Assembly (NCBI GenBank): GCA_025059775.1
Contig: JANXCW010000004.1
Location: forward strand, 141,997-205,996
Length of the DNA stretch: 64,000 bases
Source: Armatimonadota bacterium
GTDB lineage: Bacteria > Sysuimicrobiota > Sysuimicrobiia > Sysuimicrobiales > Sysuimicrobiaceae
Reading direction: 5' to 3'
Shown: in pieces, positions 18,092-26,525 of the stretch
Layout of the letters: every line of letters starts with the position of its first letter
Numbering within the stretch: the first letter of the stretch is position 1
Made by a program: the position numbers and the translations under genes
Notes under the pieces: model-generated
Told to the model about the DNA's origin: nothing
The model's input: the letters and a program-made list of their open reading frames with translations, nothing else
Database searches by the model: none

Positions 18092-18417
18092 CGCTCCTCC
18101 AGCTCCTCCAGGCGGCCCAACAGCTCCTCCCGCTGCTCCTGTGCCGCCTCCTTGCCCCGCACGATGGCCTCCCGGATCCGCTCGGCCCCGTGCTCCACCA
18201 CCTCCCGGCCGCGCTGGATCACGGTCTCCGCGGTGTCCCGGACGCGCTCCGTGAGGTTCTGGGTTCCCTCCCGCAACCGTCCCGCGAATTCCTCCGTCCG
18301 CTCCTTCAGCCGGTGCCGCACCTGTTCCCCGGATTGGGGCGCCAGCAGCAACCCCAACCCGATCCCCACGAGTGCTCCCACCACGAACCCGCTGAGAAAC
18401 TCGGAACGCTCCGCCAT
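18088..18417 (-). CDS. YtxH domain protein
   Basis: 109 aa. One N-terminal membrane segment (FVVGALVGIGLGLLLAP, about residues 8-24) is followed by a long charged amphipathic helix rich in E, R and Q. This is the usual layout of YtxH/general-stress-type membrane-anchored proteins; function is unknown. The ATG at 18417 is chosen over an upstream in-frame ATG because it begins right before the transmembrane segment. It lies 13 bases after mnmA, and its stop overlaps the cca start. Confidence 0.8.
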   Translation of the reverse strand: MAERSEFLSGFVVGALVGIGLGLLLAPQSGEQVRHRLKERTEEFAGRLREGTQNLTERVRDTAETVIQRGREVVEHGAERIREAIVRGKEAAQEQREELLGRLEELEER

Positions 18418-18430
18418 CCCGCATCCCTCC

Positions 18431-19555
18431 TTATCCTGTGCATACCGGTACCGCCATGGCCTGCTCGAACCGCTCCCCGCCGAGGGTGCGCACCCGGCGC
18501 ACCACACCGCCGCCTAGGACCTCCTCTCCCCGGTAGAGGCAAGCCACCTGCCCCGCGTTCGTGGCCCCCACGGGATCCCGGAACCGCACCCGGACCCCCT
18601 CCGCCAGGCACTCCACTTCCGCGGGGACGTCTGGAGCCCCGTGACGCAGACGCACCGTGGCCGCAAACCGGCAAGCCGGGGGCTCCCCCTGCACCCAGGA
18701 CACCTCCTCCAGCTCCACCTCCGCGACCCGAAGATCCGCCTCCTCCCCGACCACGAGGGCGTTGCGATCCGCCAGGATGGCCACCACGTACAGGGGCCTG
18801 CCTGCGGCAATTCCCAATCCCCGACGCTGCCCCAGGGTGTACCGGGCAATCCCCTGGTGCGTTCCCACGAGTCTACCTTCCGTGTCGTAGATGGGGCCCG
18901 GCCGGAGCGCTTCCGGAACAAACCGGGCCACCACCTGCGTGTAGTGTCCCCGGGGCACGAAGCAGATCTCCTGGCTTTCGGGCTTGTCCGCCACCGCCAG
19001 TCCCAGGCGTCGGGCCATCTCCCGGATCCGGGGCTTGGTGTGCTCCCCCACAGGGAAGAGCAACCGGCTCAGTTCCTGCTGGGTGAGGGCATAGAGGACG
19101 TAGGACTGGTCCTTGGCCCGGTCCGCGGCCCGCAGGAGCCGGAACCGCCCGCCTTGCCAGCGCACTCGGGCGTAGTGTCCCGTGGCGAGGTACTCCATCC
19201 CCAGGGCAGCCACTTTCTCCAGCAGCAAGGAGAACTTGATGTACCGGTTGCAGGCCACGCACGGGTTGGGAGTGCGGCCCCGGGCATAGGCCTCCGCAAA
19301 GGGCCGGATCACCGCGGCTTCAAAGGCCTCCCGCAGGTTCAGGACGTAGTGGGGAATACCCAGCTGGCGCGCCACGTCCCGGGCGTCCTCCACGGCCCCG
19401 ATCCCGCAGCACGTGGGGCCTGTTTCCTCCTCCGTTAGCCAGCTGGGCCACAGGTTCATGGTGAAGCCCACCACTTCGTGCCCAGCCTCCACAAGGAGGG
19501 CTGCGGCCACCGCGCTGTCCACACCGCCGCTCATGGCCACCGCAACCCGCGCCAT
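18431..19555 (-). CDS. mnmA: tRNA-specific 2-thiouridylase MnmA
   Basis: Thiolates the wobble uridine (s2U34) of tRNA Lys, Glu and Gln using ATP and a sulfur relay. The 374 aa have the PP-loop [15 protein letters not shown] at residues about 7-21, the first catalytic Cys in [12 protein letters not shown], the second in ESQEICFVP, and the C-terminal beta-barrel. All catalytic residues are present. The ATG at 19555 is the family start. It is divergent from livJ and heads the mnmA-ytxH-cca-parA run. Confidence 0.95.
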   Translation of the reverse strand: MARVAVAMSGGVDSAVAAALLVEAGHEVVGFTMNLWPSWLTEEETGPTCCGIGAVEDARDVARQLGIPHYVLNLREAFEAAVIRPFAEAYARGRTPNPCVACNRYIKFSLLLEKVAALGMEYLATGHYARVRWQGGRFRLLRAADRAKDQSYVLYALTQQELSRLLFPVGEHTKPRIREMARRLGLAVADKPESQEICFVPRGHYTQVVARFVPEALRPGPIYDTEGRLVGTHQGIARYTLGQRRGLGIAAGRPLYVVAILADRNALVVGEEADLRVAEVELEEVSWVQGEPPACRFAATVRLRHGAPDVPAEVECLAEGVRVRFRDPVGATNAGQVACLYRGEEVLGGGVVRRVRTLGGERFEQAMAVPVCTG

Positions 19556-19611
19556 CGTCCTTCTCCCCCCATGATACCACCCCGCGGCGTCTGATCCGAG
19601 CCTGCCGCACC

Positions 19612-19641
19612 TTGCATGGGGGGCGAGATCCACAGTAAAAA
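19612..19641 (+). promoter_or_regulatory. candidate promoter for the liv operon
   Basis: TTGCAT (19612-19617), an 18-base spacer, and TAAAAA (19636-19641), inside a conspicuously A-rich patch in otherwise GC-rich sequence, about 60 bases before the livJ ATG. The -35 is reasonable and the -10 moderate. The alternative is a -10 within the second A-run a few bases downstream. Confidence 0.4.
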
Positions 19642-19700
19642 GTAAAAAATAGAAAGGCTCGATGGGCTCAAGAAAACCTCAAGACGGGGGGAGAGAGAAC

Positions 19701-20903
19701 ATGCGCCGGTGGACGGTGCTTGGGTTGGTGGTGTGCGTTGCTCTCGCGGGGTTCCTGGGAGCAGGCTACGCCCAGGCCCCCCGGGTGATCCGGATCGGCG
19801 TGGTGGTCTCCGCCACAGGCCCCGCGGCGGCGCTGGGGATTCCGGTGCGGAACGCCTTCCTGCTGTATGAGGAGCTATTCCGGGACGCCATCCCGGGCTA
19901 CCGGATCCAGTACATCATCCTCGACGACGCTACCAATCCCACCTTGGCGGTCCAGAATGCCCGCAAGCTCATTGCGGAGGACCGGGTGGTAGCCATCGCA
20001 GGGAGTACGGTCTCTGTGAGCGCGCTCGCCATGGTGGATGTTACGGGGGAGGCAGGCGTCCCGCAGATGGCCATGGGGGCCACCCAGAACATCGTCCACC
20101 CCGTGGACGAGAAGCGCCGGTGGGTGTTCCTCCTGCCGCAGACTGCAGCGAGCGCCATCCAGGCGGTGACCCTGGACATGCGGCTCCGGGGAGTCCGGAC
20201 CGTGGGCTACATCGGGTTCAACGACGTCTGGGGCGAGGAGTGGTGGACCTCCCTCTCCCAGGCAGCCCCGAACCTCGGCATCCGGGTTGTGGCGAACGAA
20301 CGGTACGCCCGCGCGGACACCAGCGTGACGGGCCAGGTGCTGCGCCTCCTCGCGGCCAGGCCGGACGCGGTGCTGGTGGGAGCGAGCGGAACCCCTGCGA
20401 TCCTGCCACAGCGGACCCTCCGGGAGCGCGGATATCGGGGCATCATCTACCACACGCACGCCGTCGGGGATCCTGATGTCCTGCGGGTCGGAGGCAAGGA
20501 TCTGGAGGGGGCCCTCCTCCCTGTAGGCCCCGCGGTGGTGGCAGACCAGCTGCCGGACAACCACCCCAGCAAGCGGCCCGCCCTGGAGCACAAGCGGATC
20601 TACGAGAGCCGGTATGGGCCGGGCAGCGTTTCGCAGTTCGGGGCCCACGTCCACGACTTCTGGCTCATCGTACGCCCAGCCCTGGAGCGGGCCCTGCGGC
20701 GGGTAAGCCCCGATAATCTCCCAGCCTTCCGGACAGCCCTCCGGGACGAGATCGAGGCCACCCGGAACCTCCCGGGAGCCCACGGGGTGTTCAGCTACTC
20801 GCCCATCGACCACCTGGGCCACCGGTTTGAATACAGCAACGTCTTCGTCCAGGTGCAGGGCGGAAAGCTGAAGCTCCTGCGCACTTTCCTCCCGCGCCAG
20901 TAG
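19701..20903 (+). CDS. livJ: branched-chain amino-acid-type ABC transporter substrate-binding protein
   Basis: 400 aa extracytoplasmic binding protein (Leu/Ile/Val-binding, type I fold). It has an N-terminal signal peptide (RRWTVLGLVVCVALAGFLGA then GYAQA) with a likely signal-peptidase I site near residue 26. The mature start VIRIGVVVSATGPAAALG is the classic LivJ opening. The ATG at 19701 is preceded by GGGGGGAGAGA, and an upstream in-frame ATG lacks this. It is the first gene of a four-gene transport operon. The family also takes up aromatic acids, amides and urea, so the ligand is not certain. Confidence 0.9.
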   Translation: MRRWTVLGLVVCVALAGFLGAGYAQAPRVIRIGVVVSATGPAAALGIPVRNAFLLYEELFRDAIPGYRIQYIILDDATNPTLAVQNARKLIAEDRVVAIAGSTVSVSALAMVDVTGEAGVPQMAMGATQNIVHPVDEKRRWVFLLPQTAASAIQAVTLDMRLRGVRTVGYIGFNDVWGEEWWTSLSQAAPNLGIRVVANERYARADTSVTGQVLRLLAARPDAVLVGASGTPAILPQRTLRERGYRGIIYHTHAVGDPDVLRVGGKDLEGALLPVGPAVVADQLPDNHPSKRPALEHKRIYESRYGPGSVSQFGAHVHDFWLIVRPALERALRRVSPDNLPAFRTALRDEIEATRNLPGAHGVFSYSPIDHLGHRFEYSNVFVQVQGGKLKLLRTFLPRQ

Positions 20904-20921
20904 GGAGGCGGGAAGCCGTCG

Positions 20922-21935
20922 GTGGACGCCACCATCCTGGGGCTTCTGATCGCGGACGGGATCACCAGCGGGGTGATCTACGGGCTTCTGGCCATCACCA
21001 TCGTGCTCGTATTCACCGTGACCCGGGTCCTCTTCGTGCCCATGGGGGAGCTCCTCATGTACGCGCCCCTCACATACGCCCTGCTGGTGGACCACAAGCT
21101 CCCCGGCTCCATCTGGCTCGGAACGGTCTTGCTGACCGCCTGGGGGGTACTGGACCTCTTCCGGGGCGCGCGTCGCCTGCCCCTCCTGCTCTTTGGCGGT
21201 GCCGGGGCCCTGCTGGGGATGGGGATGTGGTCCGCCTCCACCGGTTCCCCGATCCTCGCGTGGGTGCTGGCGGTGGGCGTGGTGGTCCTGATGGGGATCG
21301 CCACCTACCGGGTGTTCTTCGAACCCATCCCGCACGCCTCCGTACTCACCTACCTCATCCTGTCCCTGGGGCTCCACTTCGTGCTGCAGGGACTGGGGCT
21401 CGTGTTCTTCGGGCCGGAGCAGTACCGTCTCCCCCCTCTCTTGCCGGGAGAGGTACAGCTGGGCCCCGTGCCGCTGCCGAAGCAGAACTTCGCGGTCTAC
21501 GCCTTGGCCCTGGCCTGGGTCCTGGCCCTCTACGGGTTTTTCTCCCGGAGCCTGTACGGCAAGGCCCTCCTGGCCTGTGCCATCAACCGCCGGGGGGCCC
21601 GCCTCACGGGGATCAGCATCCAGGAGGCGGGCCGCGTGGCCTTCATCCTCGCCTCCCTCATCTCCGCCCTGGGAGGCATGCTGCTCGCACCCCTCACCAA
21701 CGCCGCCTACTTCATGGGGTTCATCCCCTCCTTGAAGGGCTTCGTGGCCGCGGTCCTGGGAGGACTCGTGAGCTATCCCCTAGCCGCGGTGGGTGCGCTC
21801 CTCGTGGGCACCCTGGAGGCCTTCAGCGCCTTCTACGCGAGTGCCTACAAGGAGGCGCTGGTGTTTGCCCTCCTGCTGCCCATCCTGTTCGTCCAGAGCC
21901 TGCGCACGCTGGAGATCGGAGGGGTGGAAGAGTGA
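20922..21935 (+). CDS. livH: branched-chain amino-acid-type ABC transporter permease LivH
   Basis: 337 aa integral membrane protein with about eight hydrophobic segments and the LivH-typical GLLAITIVLVFTVTRVLF start and AFILASLISALGGMLLAP loop. It partners with the LivM domain to form the channel. The start is GTG at 20922 with a GGGAGGCGGG site. Its TGA overlaps the GTG of the next gene. Confidence 0.9.
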   Translation: MDATILGLLIADGITSGVIYGLLAITIVLVFTVTRVLFVPMGELLMYAPLTYALLVDHKLPGSIWLGTVLLTAWGVLDLFRGARRLPLLLFGGAGALLGMGMWSASTGSPILAWVLAVGVVVLMGIATYRVFFEPIPHASVLTYLILSLGLHFVLQGLGLVFFGPEQYRLPPLLPGEVQLGPVPLPKQNFAVYALALAWVLALYGFFSRSLYGKALLACAINRRGARLTGISIQEAGRVAFILASLISALGGMLLAPLTNAAYFMGFIPSLKGFVAAVLGGLVSYPLAAVGALLVGTLEAFSAFYASAYKEALVFALLLPILFVQSLRTLEIGGVEE

Positions 21936-23698
21936 TCCGCTGGATCCTCCTCGCGCTGGCCTTCGCCCTGATCCCCTTCCTCCCCCCGTTCTACCTCACC
22001 CTGCTGAACTTCATGGCCATCAGCGCGGTGGTGACCCTGGGCCTGTACCTCCTCACGGGGCTTGCGGGCATGAGCAGCTTCGGGCAGGCCGCCTTCATGG
22101 GGCTTGCCGCATACACCGCCGCCATCACCACCACCCGCTGGGGGTGGTCCCCCTGGGCGGGTCTCCTCCTCGCGCTTGCCCTCTGCGGACTTGCGGCTGT
22201 GGTGCTCGGGAGCGTCACGGTCCGCCTGAAAGGGCACTACCTGCCGCTCGCCACCATCGCATGGCAGATGGCCCTTTCCATCCTCATGGGGAACCTAGTC
22301 CCCATCACGGGAGGGCACGGAGGCATCAGCGAGATCCCGGCCCTCCGCCTGGGCCCCCTCTCCCTTCGGGATCCCAGGTGGTTCGGGCTATTGAGCCTGG
22401 GGTGCGCGGTGGTGCTCGCCTGGGGCTGCGCGCAGCTGACCTCCAGCCGCATGGGCCGGGCCCTCCGGGCGGCACGGGGCGACGGTGTGGTGGCCGCGAG
22501 CTTCGGCGTGAACCTCCCGTGGATCCGCCTGCAGGTGTTCGTGCTGGCCGCCCTCTTCGCGGGGCTTGGGGGGTGGCTCCACGCCCACTTCCTCCGGTTC
22601 GTGAACCCGCAGCCCTTCAGCCTTGAGGCCTCCATGCGGTACGTCATCATGGCGGTGGCCGGCGGCGTGGACCGCATCCCGGGAATCTTCCTGGGCACGG
22701 GGCTCTTAACACTCCTCGGGAGCTGGCTGCAGGACATCCTCCCCGTGCTGTTCGGCCGCGCCGCTCAGTACGAGGTGATCGCGTACGGCCTGATCCTGGC
22801 GGGCATCCTCATCCTGGCGCCGCGGGGGCTGTGGCCCTTCCTGGAGGTCTACCTCCCCCGCCGTCTCCCGCTCCTCTCCCAGGGACGCTCGCTTCCCGCC
22901 GCCCCGGTCCCCCTTCCCCGCTCGGAGGCCCTCCTGGAGGTCCGGGAGCTCACCAAACGCTTCGGAGGGCTCGTAGCGGTGAACGGCATCTCCTTCGCGA
23001 TCCGGCGGGGAGAGGTGGTGGGACTTATCGGACCGAACGGGGCAGGCAAGACCACCTGCTTCAACCTGATCACGGGTCTGTATCCGCCCACGCGGGGTGA
23101 GGTGTGGTTCGCGGGGCACCGCATCTCCGGACGTCCCCCCTTCGCCATCCACCCGCTCGGAATCGCCCGGACCTTCCAGCAGCCGCATCTCTTCGGGGAC
23201 CTGACGGTGCTGGAGAACGTCGCCCTGGGCACCTACAGCCGGACCCGCAGCGGGATGCTGGCGTGTCTGTTGGGGTGGGACAAGCTCCGGGGGGAGGAGC
23301 AGGCGGCCACGGCAGAGGCTTACCGGGCCCTAGAACGGGTCGGTCTCGCACACCTCGCCCACGAGAGGGCCGGGAAGCTCCCCCTCGCGCAGCAGCGGCT
23401 GCTGGAGATCGCACGGGCTCTTGCCTCCTCACCGCAGCTCCTTCTGCTGGACGAGCCCGCAGCCGGGCTGCGGGCGCGGGAGAAGCGGGAGCTGGCGCAG
23501 CTCCTCCGGCGCCTCGCGGAAGGCGGAACCAGCATCCTCATCGTGGACCACGATATGGACCTCATCATGGGGCTCGTGGACCGGGTGGTGGTCATGCACT
23601 ACGGGGAGAAACTGGCCGAAGCGGCTCCGGATGGAGTCCAGCAGAATCCGCGGGTCCTGGAGGCGTACCTAGGCGTCCCCGTGGAGACCGCGGGATGA
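21932..23698 (+). CDS. LivM-LivG fusion: ABC transporter permease plus ATP-binding domain
   Basis: One uninterrupted 588-aa frame. Residues about 1-310 are a LivM permease with many membrane helices, including the GLAGMSSFGQAAFMGLAAY motif. Residues about 335-588 are a LivG ATPase with Walker A GPNGAGKTT (about 366), Walker B LLLLDEP and the H-loop VDHDMD. The ABC signature reads LPLAQQR instead of the usual LSYGQQR, so the conserved Ser and Gly are both replaced. The GTG start overlaps the livH stop, and the last bases overlap livF as ATGA. Fused permease/ATPase proteins of this kind exist elsewhere; the altered signature is odd. Confidence 0.9.
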   Translation: MIRWILLALAFALIPFLPPFYLTLLNFMAISAVVTLGLYLLTGLAGMSSFGQAAFMGLAAYTAAITTTRWGWSPWAGLLLALALCGLAAVVLGSVTVRLKGHYLPLATIAWQMALSILMGNLVPITGGHGGISEIPALRLGPLSLRDPRWFGLLSLGCAVVLAWGCAQLTSSRMGRALRAARGDGVVAASFGVNLPWIRLQVFVLAALFAGLGGWLHAHFLRFVNPQPFSLEASMRYVIMAVAGGVDRIPGIFLGTGLLTLLGSWLQDILPVLFGRAAQYEVIAYGLILAGILILAPRGLWPFLEVYLPRRLPLLSQGRSLPAAPVPLPRSEALLEVRELTKRFGGLVAVNGISFAIRRGEVVGLIGPNGAGKTTCFNLITGLYPPTRGEVWFAGHRISGRPPFAIHPLGIARTFQQPHLFGDLTVLENVALGTYSRTRSGMLACLLGWDKLRGEEQAATAEAYRALERVGLAHLAHERAGKLPLAQQRLLEIARALASSPQLLLLDEPAAGLRAREKRELAQLLRRLAEGGTSILIVDHDMDLIMGLVDRVVVMHYGEKLAEAAPDGVQQNPRVLEAYLGVPVETAG

Positions 23699-24444
23699 AG
23701 ATCCTGGAGCTCCGGGACTTCCGGGTGCGGTACGGAGCCGTGGAGGTGGTCCACGGGATCCACGTGGAGGTGAACGCGGGCGAGGCCGTGACCTTGATCG
23801 GCCCCAACGGCGCGGGCAAGACCAGCACGCTGCTGGGTCTCGTGGGCATGGCTCACGCCACGGGGGAAGTGCGGTTTGACGGGAATCCCCTCCCGCACCG
23901 CACACCGGAACAGCTCCACCGGGAAGGCATCGTCCTGGTCCCCGAGGGACGAGAGCTCTTCCCGACCCTTACGGTGGAGGACCACCTGCGCCTCGGCGCT
24001 TTCTCTCGGATCCAGCGGGGCACCCCCCGGGAGGAGGTAGAGAGGGATCTGGAGTGGGTGTACACCCTCTTTCCCCGGTTGCGGGAACGGCGGCGCCAGC
24101 TGGCCGGAACCCTCTCCGGGGGGGAACAGCAGATGCTGGCCATCGGCCGGGCCCTGATGGGTCGACCGCGGCTGCTGCTGCTGGACGAGCCGAGCCTGGG
24201 ACTTGCCCCCCTGGTGGTCCGGGAGATCTTCCGGGTCCTCGGAGAGCTGAGGGCCCACGGCACCACCATGCTCCTGGTGGAGCAGAACGCCCGCATGGCC
24301 CTCCAGCTCGCGGACCGGGCCTACGTGCTGGAAGCGGGCGAGGTGGTCGCCCAGGGCTCCCCGCAGGCCCTCCTCCAGGACCCCCGCGTGGCCGAGGCAT
24401 ACCTCGGCCTCCGCCGGGTTACCGCCCCCACCACATCCAGTTGA
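23695..24444 (+). CDS. livF: branched-chain amino-acid-type ABC transporter ATP-binding protein LivF
   Basis: 249 aa ATPase with Walker A GPNGAGKTSTLL, a normal signature TLSGGEQQMLAIGRAL, Walker B LLLLDEPSLGLAP and switch His region VEQNA (the LivF-type Gln/Asn variant). It pairs with the LivG domain. Since its signature motif is intact, it could supply the working composite site for the transporter. The start ATG at 23695 overlaps the preceding stop. Only 10 bases separate its stop from that of the convergent amidohydrolase gene. Confidence 0.93.
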   Translation: MKILELRDFRVRYGAVEVVHGIHVEVNAGEAVTLIGPNGAGKTSTLLGLVGMAHATGEVRFDGNPLPHRTPEQLHREGIVLVPEGRELFPTLTVEDHLRLGAFSRIQRGTPREEVERDLEWVYTLFPRLRERRRQLAGTLSGGEQQMLAIGRALMGRPRLLLLDEPSLGLAPLVVREIFRVLGELRAHGTTMLLVEQNARMALQLADRAYVLEAGEVVAQGSPQALLQDPRVAEAYLGLRRVTAPTTSS

Positions 24445-24454
24445 GCCCTTCCCC

Positions 24455-25477
24455 CTAGCCAGGCAGACGCAGGCGAAGCAGCCGCCGGGCGTTCTCCTCG
24501 AAGATCTTTCGCTTGTCCTCGAAAGACGCCGTCATGTTCTCCACGGCCCGGATGGCCTCCCGCACGTACATGGCCCCCTCCTCCGGACCGAAGGGCATGT
24601 CGGAGCCGAAGAGGACGTGGTCTGCACCGAAGAACGCCACCCCGCATTCCACCCCCGGTACGTTCCCGAAGAGGGCCGTGTCCGCGTAGAACATCCGGAA
24701 GTACTCGTACGGCGAACGCTTGAGCCTCTGCCGGGCCTCCACGTCCTCTGCGGAATCCGTGCGGTGGCCGATGCGGTCCAGCCCCCCCCACCCGAGTCTG
24801 CCCTCCACGTACGGGATGATCCCGCCCAGATGGTGGGTGATGATCTTCAGGTTCGGAAGCCGATCGAAGATGCCGGAGAAGACCATCCGCGTCATGAACA
24901 CCCCGGTCTCATAGGGCCAGCCCAGAGCCCACCAGATGTCGTACTTGGAGCGGGTCTCCGTGGGGTAATCCGCCTGCTCCTGCCCCCGGGTGGGATGGAC
25001 CCAGATGGGAAGGTCGTAGGTGGCCATGCGCTCAAACAGGGGCAGGAACTCCGGGCGGTCCAGGGGTTTTCCGAGCACGTTGGTGAAGATCTGGACCCCT
25101 GTGGCTCCCAGCTCCTCTACCGCCCGCTCCGCCTCCCGCACCGCGGCTTCCACGTCGTCGAGGGGCAAAGACGCCACGAATCCCACGAACCGGTCGGGAT
25201 AGCGGTCCACGAGTGCGGCCATGCCGTCGTTCGCGATCCTCGCCAGCTCCACCCCCTGCGCTCCCGTGGCCACAGCCTCGATGGGCGGGGCCGCCAGACA
25301 GGGGACCTGCACGTACGCACCCAGGGTGTCCATGATCCGGAACCGCTTGTCGAGGTCCCAGAGGGTGCTCACACCCCGGACCAGACGCTGGAGATAGGCT
25401 CCGGAGGAGGCCTGCTGGGTCATCCGGTCGTAGAACTCCTTCGGATAGATGTGGCAGAAGGCGTCGACCTTGAGCAT
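24455..25477 (-). CDS. amidohydrolase family 2 protein (ACMSD-like)
   Basis: 340 aa TIM-barrel hydrolase/decarboxylase. It resembles aminocarboxymuconate-semialdehyde decarboxylase and related lignin/aromatic enzymes, with LPIWVHPTRG, IITHHLGGIIPYVEGRL and FGSDMPFG metal/catalytic segments. The N-terminal metal motif, usually DxHxH, reads DAFCH, so one His is Phe. A subset of the family has this form and may still bind metal. It is the last gene of the minus-strand operon, 9 bases after the binding-protein gene. Decarboxylation or C-C hydrolysis of a ring-derived acid is plausible but not shown. Confidence 0.8.
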   Translation of the reverse strand: MLKVDAFCHIYPKEFYDRMTQQASSGAYLQRLVRGVSTLWDLDKRFRIMDTLGAYVQVPCLAAPPIEAVATGAQGVELARIANDGMAALVDRYPDRFVGFVASLPLDDVEAAVREAERAVEELGATGVQIFTNVLGKPLDRPEFLPLFERMATYDLPIWVHPTRGQEQADYPTETRSKYDIWWALGWPYETGVFMTRMVFSGIFDRLPNLKIITHHLGGIIPYVEGRLGWGGLDRIGHRTDSAEDVEARQRLKRSPYEYFRMFYADTALFGNVPGVECGVAFFGADHVLFGSDMPFGPEEGAMYVREAIRAVENMTASFEDKRKIFEENARRLLRLRLPG

Positions 25478-25486
25478 CCTCTCCTC

Positions 25487-26503
25487 CTACCGGATGTTCA
25501 GGGTCCGGGCGGCCTCCCGCACGAAGCGGAAGTCCACCAGCCGCTCCACCGGGAGCGGGGACACAAGCGCGCCCTGAGCTACCATGTGCGCCTGGAGGGC
25601 CATCAGGTGCCGTGCATCGAACACCCCATCCCGCCGCAGCCCCGGCCACACCATCTCCTGGAACAGGGCGTCCTCCCGGAGGGGGGTGTACTTCTTCAGG
25701 ACCTCCACCACCTCCCGGCGCACCGCGGGGTTCCGCAATCCGTCGTTGTAGAGCTGCAGCCCCCGCAGGTACGCTCGCATCCACCGTATGGCCACCTCGG
25801 ATTGCGCGCGCATCTGCTCCGAGTACACCAGAACCGCGGCGGGAAAGTCCGCCACCACCGCATCCGCGGTCAACAGCGGCACGCCGGACCGTAGCCTCCG
25901 GACGGAGATGGTGGCCGACGGCTCCACCATCATGGCTGCGTCCACGGCTCCGTTGTGTACCGCCACGGGCATGTCCGGGATGGCCATGGGCGCCAGCTGC
26001 ACCTCCCTTAGCGTCACCCCGCCCCGGGCCAGCATCCGCTCCAGGAGGTAGGTCTGCACCCCGGCCAGGTTGGTAACCGCAATCCGGCGTCCCCGCAGAT
26101 CCCGCACGCTGCGCACGAGGCCTCCGTCGAACAGCTCCCGGCGGATCACCAGCACGTTGAACCCGTGGCCCTTGGAGAAGGAACCCTTGGTGGCCACGAT
26201 CCGCATCCCCGCCCCCTGCTGGACGGCGTTGAGGAAAGCCGGGATGATCTCAATGCCCCCCACATCCAGCAGCCCCGTGGCGAGCGCCGGGATGATCTCC
26301 GTGGACCGCATGCGGTGGTTGAGCTGGACCTGCAGACCTTCCTCCTGGAAATACCCCCTCTCCAGGCCGAGGAAGATCCCCGCGTCCGACACCGCGCCCG
26401 GAGTGCCCACCCGGATGAGAACCCCGGCCTGTCCCCAGGCGGAGGAGCTCAAGGATGCCACGGCCAGCCACCAGAACACTCCTAGGAGAAGCCACCTTCC
26501 CAA
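25487..26503 (-). CDS. ABC transporter substrate-binding protein, NMT1/THI5-SsuA type
   Basis: 338 aa exported binding protein. A signal peptide (WLLLGVFWWLAVASLSSSAWG, cleavage after residue about 25) is followed by the SsuA/TauA/THI5-like fold with GIFLGLERGYFQEEGLQVQL and a central ALATGLLDVGG. Relatives bind nitrate, sulfonates, pyrimidines or aromatic acids. The start is TTG at 26503 with a GGAGG site 8 bases upstream. No permease or ATPase gene of this class is adjacent, so it may use a remote transporter. Confidence 0.8.
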   Translation of the reverse strand: MGRWLLLGVFWWLAVASLSSSAWGQAGVLIRVGTPGAVSDAGIFLGLERGYFQEEGLQVQLNHRMRSTEIIPALATGLLDVGGIEIIPAFLNAVQQGAGMRIVATKGSFSKGHGFNVLVIRRELFDGGLVRSVRDLRGRRIAVTNLAGVQTYLLERMLARGGVTLREVQLAPMAIPDMPVAVHNGAVDAAMMVEPSATISVRRLRSGVPLLTADAVVADFPAAVLVYSEQMRAQSEVAIRWMRAYLRGLQLYNDGLRNPAVRREVVEVLKKYTPLREDALFQEMVWPGLRRDGVFDARHLMALQAHMVAQGALVSPLPVERLVDFRFVREAARTLNIR

Positions 26504-26525
26504 CCTTCCGACCTCCTCCCCTCAA

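Noticed and set aside
19571..19576. TGGTATCAT as an extended -10 promoter for mnmA
   Set aside because: It would start transcription only about 8 bases before the ATG and cut through the GGGGGGAGAAGG ribosome site, and there is no -35.
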